DNA from: Mucor racemosus
Taxonomy: Eukaryota > Mucoromycota > Mucoromycetes > Mucorales > Mucoraceae
Assembly: GCA_027405735.1 (NCBI GenBank)
Contig: JAPEHQ010000004.1
Span: 2,666,001 to 2,730,000, forward strand
DNA: 64,000 bases
Reading direction: 5' to 3'
The translations under genes were made by a program, and so were the position numbers. Under the pieces are notes generated by a model that was not told the origin of the DNA, did no database searches, and worked only from the letters and a program-made list of their open reading frames with translations. Shown one piece after another: positions 56,801 through 64,000 of the stretch (position 1 is the first letter of the stretch; the number at the start of each line of letters is the position of its first letter).

Positions 56801-59800
56801 TTTGGATCATATCAGTAGGATTGAATAGAATACAAGAGAGTCGTACGAGATAGCCCACTACGTTTTCACGCAAAGTAAGACTCGGTGAGTATTCCTTGTT
56901 ACTACTAATTTGCTTGGTTGATGCAATGGCTTTAACTTCGCCGGAAGATGTCTGTACCTGCGCCTTTTTATTAGGGCTTCCCTTTGATTCTTCTTGATCT
57001 TGCATTTCAGAATCACCATCAGCATCCATCTTACGCTTGGAAGGAGATCCAGGGGAATCATGTTCTTTTGGTTCTGCTTCCTTTTGTAAATTGGCGCGTT
57101 TCTGTTCCCATTTGATGATCAATTCGGCTAATTCTACAGTAAGCATCTTGTGTTCAGGTGTAGCGTTCTGTAACAAGCCTAATTTAGGGAGTGTATTCAC
57201 AATTTGAGGCAAGAAATGTTCACGATATTCAAAGAATAGATCAGAATGTCGAATAAGCAATTGATAGACATTGACCATTTGGGAAATACTGTGTGTATCT
57301 TCAACCACGACCTTGCGCGTTAATCTTACCCATGTTGGGACACGTTCGTTACCTTGAGAAACAATACGAAGTGGTAAAACAGGAGCAATGATATCCAAAC
57401 CTTGTTTAACGAGTACCCTTGCTTCAGAAGTATGAGCACGTAATAAAGCAGCATAGATTTGAATGGCAATTTTACTAGGAGTATCATATGCAGCAATGAA
57501 ATGAGCAATTAATACGTAAGCAGCTTGTTTACTAGTAGCATCTTCAAGTCTTAAATAGTTCCAACCAAATTTGATTACTTCCTTTCGTCGATCAGCAAGC
57601 AATTGAGGAGCATATTGAACAATCATAGCTGTCATTTGCAATAGTTCAATTCTTAAAGAATCCTCGGTATATTGGTTATCTTCATTTGCTTCCATCAAGA
57701 GATTTGCCCAAATCTTCTCGAGCAATTGTTCCATCATTGCAGAATCCAAAATTTCAGTATACTCGCCATTTTTGCGCACAAAAGTAGCCAACAATGCAGG
57801 GTTTACTATTTGACGAAGAGCCATCATCTTAAGATAGGATGAAACAGAACTATCAGTAAATATTTCCAAGAATTTCTCGAGTATTACGCGTTTTTGCTTT
57901 GCAGATGATTCTAGTGCAATCTTTTCCAACAAGAACTTTTGCAAAAATGACAAATCAACGACAGATTCTTGAGCAAACAAGGAAACCAGATCAAATACAA
58001 TGTCAATTTCTGCAGGATTTCTTTCTAAATGATCGACAAAAATCTTGGTCAACAAGAGTAACTCACGAGTGATGATTAAGCTTTGTTGCTCTTCTTCTCT
58101 TTGCTGTTGAGAAAGTGCCTTCTTTTGTCGTTTACGCCACAAATCAAGTAAGCAATCTAGCACTTCTCTATGAGAATTAAGATATTCAGGAGTATAGTTG
58201 ACAAGTGTATGCACAATCATGACACCACGATAATGAAGCACATTTATAGGTGTAGATACAGCATTTTCTGGTGATTCTGGTGCTTTGAATATCTTGTTGA
58301 TTAATTCAGAAGACGTATTAGCTACTTCATCACGCAATCTTGAAGCATTTTCAATATTCAAAATATCGATAAACAATTGACAACATTTAGGATCATCCAG
58401 CTTTTTGTAAAAGTATTCGACGGTTTCTGTTGGATATCTATTGAGATATTTGATCAGATTTGGTCTAAATGGACTTGACACTGATCTACGTAAATGGCCT
58501 TCCATTTCAAGTACAACAGTGATCAAATCATCTAAAAAGATATGAGCAGCAGCAGGAAGCAAGTGGAAGATGTTAAGAATAGCAACAATGATTTTGATTT
58601 CATGATTTTCGCTCAATGGCTTCCCAGCAGCTTCTTGAAGAACTTTGGGTTCTGCCCACTGCTTTAAATGATCTAATAGCTTTTTACCGATTTCAACCTT
58701 GAAATAATTTGTCAATAATTCTAATAATCTTGCTAAGCCCTCAAGGCCTGCAACACTCAATGTTTTGTGATTAGATAATGTGGTTAAAATTGGACGTAAA
58801 CCTTGTTGCAAAAGTTCCTTTGGTAATTTATGTTGTTGAGCCAACACTTGCTTCAATCCACGATGAGCTGCTTCGACGACCTCGAGAGATTTAGAGTACA
58901 AAGATTTGAAAAACACTTGAATAATACGAGCACGGGTATGAGTTTGTCGTTGGCTTGAGAAATCAGAACATGCAAGTGCAGCTGATAAAAGTTTGATGCA
59001 AACAATACGCAAATTCATTAAAGATGTGGTGTTTTTGTATTGTGAACTTCTACTGACCAAAGCTTGATCTTCAGCATCTGCTAATGCAAGAGCTTCATGA
59101 AGTAGACGAGTTAATTCATCATTGAATTCCAAGAACGGTGGACGCAATGTCAAGCAATAAGTGATGGCATCGATATGACCGATTTGCATGGCAAATGGCA
59201 AAGCTCTTAGTGGTTTAGCAAAGATGGGAGCAACAAGACGTTCACGTACAGGAGCCAATAGTTCTGTAACTTCATTACCTGTCAAATCAGCGAGTAATTG
59301 GAATGATGATTGAATAGTTTCACGAACTGCACTATTGGAATTGGACAATTCACTGAGCAAAAGTGTGATGAGATTTTGGAATTTCTGTTGAGCTTCAGCA
59401 GATTCACCATCTTCAGGGCCATTGCAGACTTTGAGAACATGAGATAATGTTTGTGTAGCTTCTTCAGTATTCACATTAGCCATTTCTGGCGCCGCATCTT
59501 TAAGAACAAACAACAGAGATCTAATGAAATCAAGTTCATGTTCGCGCATCCATTTAGTACCCATATCAAGTTGAGAACTCATAATAGAGATACCAAGGCA
59601 TCCACCTCGTTTCTTGAACCATTCAGGTTTATAACAACAAGAGCAAAATTGAGATGCAAAGACTCGGAAGATGGGCAATTGATCTACGTGCTCTTTAGAT
59701 CCAAAAATAGCGATAGCTACATCGTAACAAGCATGCAATGCCTCTTCACCGCGTTTACGAAGTTGAATTTGAGATGATGACATGACTTCTACAATAGCTT

Positions 59801-62800
59801 CTACCAAAATAGTTGTATTCAAATGTTGAACAGTTAAACGTTCATCCATCATATTGGCTAATGGTTTACGACCATTTTCTTTGGCTTCAACTGCTTCACC
59901 AATATGGAGCAATGTAAAGTGGCGACAAATATTTGAAAAGAAACCCCAAGCATCATCACTTAATTCAGGAATAATAGATGCCTGCATGACAGAAACCAAT
60001 ATCGAACGAAGAGCCTCTTCTTGTGCAACTCGCTTGGATACATATTTAGTATAACCATTACCAGCAAGTCGTTTAGGCTTCATGCCTGTCTCATTTAATG
60101 TATTTCCAACGACAGAATTGTCTTCATCTACTGTGATACGACCCATATTTTGGGTGATAAGGGTTGCAGAAGATGGTGTAGTTGTTGCTGCAGGCGTAGT
60201 AGTTGATGAGGCAGATGGTGTAGCTGCAGTTGCATTATCTTCATCAGATGAACGGTCAGTAAACTGCTCCTTTACTCTTTTATATAGTGATTCTGCTAAA
60301 TCATCAGGTCCTTCATCTAATTCCAACATTAAAATCAAATGTGTTTTCAAGAAATTATATGCATGTTTCTTGTACACAATGTCTGTTTGAGGTGTGGTTA
60401 ATGCATGAATAGCAATCTCTAAACATTTATCCAATGGAAGTGTATGTGGGGTAGGGCTTGGATCAAACACTACCTCAAGAGAGATGCCGCTTTCAATACG
60501 TGCATTGAAACCTAATTTAGGAGGACTCTTGAGCATACGACGATTACGACCACCTAATTTACCCAGAATTCGCATAGCTGCATGACTATGCTGTTGATTA
60601 TATGGAAGAGGCTTCAAGTGTTTCCAAAGAGCATCCATTAATTCAGACATAACAGGAGCCATAATATGATCCAAGAATTCAGGATTTAAGTTATCGTTAC
60701 AAAGTTCCATAGTACGTAAACCTTGAGATACAAGATCTTGATCTGCTTGTAATGCAATGACGAGAGGACGCATTAAATAAGGAAGGTAAGGTAATAATGT
60801 ACTAAGACGCACAGGAACTGCTAAACAAAGTTCTACAAACAAATTTCGCATATCTGTCTTGTGAGCGAGGGATAACAGAGAATTAAGATTCTCAAGAATA
60901 ACTTGAAGCAACGGGGATACTTCTTTATAAAGCAATTCAAATCTACCACCACCAATACTCTTGAATAAGGCTCGTAATAATAAAAAGTAATTTGCAGGTT
61001 CTTTAGCTTTAGCAGCCAATTTGAAGCAGGACATGACCAAATTAGCTAAATAAGGTTGAAGAATGCCTTCATTTGCATCAGGGAATAAGTTGACAGCCAT
61101 AAATGCCAATCTGAATAAATGAAGCATAACAGCAGAATAGTGAAGATTGTCTTCTCCTAATTGATCAATTCGATCCACCAGAAATCTAAACAGAATACCA
61201 GCAAAGCCTTGTGTTGTAATTTCATTCACTAAAAAGTATTGAGATAAATGCAAAAGTGAAGTATTGATAAGCATACGATCATAGAAAAAGTCGATTTGTG
61301 ATGCGAATAACTCTTGAAATACTGCTGGATCAAGCAAAGTAAAGACGATAGGAAATGTATCCAAAACCTCTTTTTCTCCATTTTGTTGAAGGTTTAGTTT
61401 TAAGCATGTTTCTGTTGATCCAATGGTCCAATTGTCCTTTGATAACTCTTCTTCAGGTGGTGAGTAATTAGGCAAAGAGCCATCTTCCCCATAATTATCG
61501 ACATTGTAATACTCGAAGCATTTGAGCCCTTCTCTAAATAATCGAACGAATAATTGCACATCATCTTGAGAAAATCCACGAGCGAATTGTGCGTATAATT
61601 GTGGATTGATATCTTGTCCTTGTGGAGGTGGTGGGTTACAATGGCGAAGACCGATGAATAAAGGCTTTAATCCAATTGCTAAATTTTTGAATAAAAATCT
61701 ACCATCTTTTACTCCATCATGAGCTGCTTCAGACAAGAAGGATGCTGTATGAATTGAACGTGCACGATCAAAATCAATTTCTGTAAAATCATCCTCTTCC
61801 ATTCCATTGTTCTTTTTAGCTGCTGAATTCTTCTTTTTATATTGCTTAACACAAGAACTGAATTGAATGTTCAATGCTTCAAATTTACTTGCAAATGCAT
61901 CTAAAATACGCATCAGTAGCTCTCTTCCTTCTGATTTATCAGGGATCTTCATGATACAATCGATTAAATTGAGTAGCAATTTTCCGCACATTGTTTGGAT
62001 ACTTGGTGCTAATGTTGCATCGTGAAGGTTGCGAGAGTAGATATAAATAGTGCGGGATAATTGTGAAGCTGATAATTCTGCTCGAATGTGATGAATAAGA
62101 TCTGCCAACATACTATAAGCTAAAGGTCTTAATGTATCATGAGCTGTAACACCTGTGCCTATTAAAACCTTTTCATTTAACAGTAAATCAATTTTAGGTA
62201 CAAATGATGTACGGAAATCTGTTGATAAAATATGTCGAGTTGCTACTAATAATTCCTTTCTTGTTGCAGATGATTCGGCTGGACATTCTCTCAATAATCG
62301 CAATACAAAATCAGGAATTTGGCTTTGATAAGGTCGTAAAAGTGTTGTATAACTTCTTAAAATGTATGCTAAAAATGACATTGTTTTGACTTGAGCAACA
62401 ATAAATTCATTATAAAGACCTCTTTGCTTAATGGCTGGACTAACACCAACAAATACTTCTCCTCTAGCAAGTGCAGCATTTGCAGCCTCCATTTGAGGCT
62501 TGGCTTGCAAACTCAATGTCTAAATTTCCAAGTAAAATTAGTTTTGACCCTAATCATGAAAATTGCGAAATGTACCTGAAAAATAAGTGGTATAAATTTC
62601 ATAATATTGTCTGCTGCAGAACGTCTATAAGATTGAAAGAGCAATACAACAATAATTGGACATTCCGTCAACACTTTAAAACTAAACATGCTCTTTGCCA
62701 ACACTTTTGTAGGTATTTCAGGTGTATCAGCTGCTGGAGACATTGGTCTAGGCGATGCTGCTGCTAAAGGCTATTAACAGATTAATATACTACAGAATGC

Positions 62801-63434
62801 TAGAATGATGACAAATCACAACTTACCGTAGTAATATCAGGATTATCAAACGCATCCTTTACAGTTTGTTCCATATTTTGAAATATTTCTTGAACAATCT
62901 CTAAAAATGGTTGAACTTGATCTTCTAATACTTGTCGAAATGATCTGTGTAAATCAATGATAATTTTTACACAAACAACTGCATTATCCTCATTCTCCAC
63001 GCGTAAAATCTTCATCAATGCTTTGCATAATTCTGGCACATATTCTTTCAATGCTTCGGTTTGTGGTAATCGATAAATAATTTCTAATATGATATTTCTT
63101 AATTTCTATCAACAATAGTATGAGTATTTAATATTGATAAAATGTTTTTTTTATAGCATTACTTGTTCAGGAGCATTGCTGATAAAAACAGGTTGATCAT
63201 TTTGAAGTATATCAAGAAATACTGGTATAAGTGTTGACAGGAATTTAGGATATTCTGCTGTTTGAAACACTTCAACTTGATCTCTCAATTCGTTTGCAAT
63301 AGTAACTTTCAGGTTGATAGCTAATGCGATATATGATTGTTAGATGTTCATGCAATGATTTATAAGTTTAATTATGCGCGCGTACCTAAATTTGCATCGC
63401 CTAATCTATGAGCATAGACTTGTAAGGTCGTCAT
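50806..63434 (-). CDS. TRA1: Tra1/TRRAP, SAGA and NuA4 scaffold subunit (pseudokinase)
   Basis: Gene model complement(join(50806..51239, 51298..51475, 51548..51640, 51694..52428, 52494..62519, 62576..62770, 62827..63105, 63163..63320, 63386..63434)), about 4048 residues, all phases consistent. Most of it is HEAT/TPR solenoid, followed by FAT, a PI3K-like kinase domain and a C-terminal FATC (TWMPWL end). The kinase core is dead, as known for Tra1/TRRAP: the position of the catalytic loop reads GHRMPHKIMIS and that of DFG reads VWMTELLPG, so the Asp residues are missing. Tra1 binds transcription activators and recruits the acetyltransferase complexes to promoters. The protein is some 200-300 residues longer than yeast and human homologues because of low-complexity inserts near 56100-56450 and 52640-53210 (polyQ at about 53166-53205). 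The ORF annotated start at 62516 is internal; the true ATG is at 63434. Confidence 0.95.
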
Positions 63435-63435
63435 T

Positions 63436-63936
63436 TTTATTGCTTGGTATTTTTCCGTCAAAAATATTTATAAATGTCTAATAAAAATTATAATATGAAA
63501 GGATTTGATACAAGAAAATAGCAAATATATGTAAATTTATATGGAATTGGGGATATATACACAACAAAGTACTGTATCAGTTACTTGTATTAAAATTTAA
63601 AAAAAGATTTTCAATTGGAAAAAAAAAAAGGACGTGGATATATATATCTTCTACTTGTACACTTCAAAATAACAACATCTTTGTAACATCTACTATAAAC
63701 ACTACAAGAATAGCATTCCCTCAACTTATTTTACCCGGACAAACGGGTGTAGGTAGTCACCGCAATCCGAGCCGCAGATTATCTTATGTTTAATGCATGT
63801 TCTAAAAGAGCTGCTGTAGATCTTTGCTTTCATGTTCATCCCTCAATTCATTGTTGAATTAGATGTTTATAAATGAGAACTATCCTTTATCTTGCTCTTT
63901 GATCTCTTTTTTTTAAAAATTTGTACATTTTGGCGA
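63436..63936. promoter_or_regulatory. Divergent promoter between TRA1 and the next gene
   Basis: 500 bp, AT-rich. Around 63733-63748 there is a short GC-rich palindrome-like site (ACCCGGACAAACGGGT), the most GC-rich spot in the region and a candidate protein-binding site. No other motif was recognised. Confidence 0.4.
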
Positions 63937-64000
63937 ATGGCTACTCATCGATTACCGCCTTTGACGACAGTAGATAGTAGTTTCATGTCAGATCAGCAAA
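63937..64000 (+). CDS. Start of an unidentified gene, cut by the window end
   Basis: An ATG at 63937 opens a frame to the window edge (MATHRLPPLTTVDSSFMSDQQ). It is preceded by a C/T- and A-rich leader and is divergent from TRA1. Only about 21 residues are visible, so the product cannot be named, and it may be spliced. Confidence 0.4.
   Translation, partial: MATHRLPPLTTVDSSFMSDQQ

Noticed and set aside
62391..62767. Plus-strand ORFs of 62 and 98 residues over the start of the large Tra1 exon
   Set aside because: Antisense to well-supported Tra1 exons and introns.
63051..63105. Apparent frameshift near the start of Tra1 exon 3
   Set aside because: On rereading the bases at 63058-63064 the frame is continuous (RLPQTEALKEY), so no lesion is claimed.

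Overview
This is AT-rich eukaryotic DNA with short introns (about 50-70 bp, GT..AG), CT-rich promoters and dispersed retro- and DNA transposons. The genes are typically fungal: a Chs7-type chitin synthase chaperone, a Cdc3-type septin, a G-protein alpha subunit, an Arf-GAP, Tim21 and Tra1. The intron style, AT content and L1-like LINE fit an early-diverging fungus, most likely Mucoromycota/Mucorales. The species cannot be read from the sequence, and the order is an inference from general appearance.

Layout. 1-4.8 kb: repeat-rich DNA without host genes (partial and full copies of a 1.3-1.6 kb dispersed repeat and a hairpin-bearing repeat 'X'). 4.86-9.9 kb: a secreted acidic-repeat protein (-), PUS3 (+), an unknown protein (-) and a decayed pirin pseudogene (-). 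11.02-16.46 kb: a LINE with two open ORFs, a poly-A tail and perfect 10-11 bp target-site duplications. 17.3-29.4 kb: a gene cluster holding an RPS19BP1/AROS-like nucleolar protein (+), septin (+), Tim21 (-), Glo3-type Arf-GAP (-), Chs7 (-), a DxD glycosyltransferase (-) and a G alpha subunit (-). 29.5-46 kb: a transposon island with no intact host gene. It contains two ~98% identical 1.38 kb inverted arms, each carrying one exon of a dynein-intermediate-chain-like gene, a foldback made of two inverted LTR-like arms, a dead Tc1/mariner element with long inverted repeats, further dispersed repeats and a minisatellite. 46-50 kb: an M20 amidohydrolase (-), an aldehyde dehydrogenase (-) and a small secreted His/Asn-rich protein (+). 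50.8-63.4 kb: one very large gene for Tra1 (about 4,048 residues, nine exons, - strand). 63.94 kb: the start of a divergent gene running off the window.

Functionally the host genes are housekeeping and morphogenesis genes and do not form an obvious pathway cluster. Septin, Chs7 and Arf-GAP all serve polarised growth and wall deposition, but their closeness may be chance. The most unusual items are the acidic-repeat secreted precursor that encloses a dibasic-flanked cationic segment, the LINE whose insertion starts one base before its ORF1 ATG, and the nested repeat island with a duplicated dynein exon. All exon coordinates were worked out by eye from splice signals and reading frame and may be off by a base or two.
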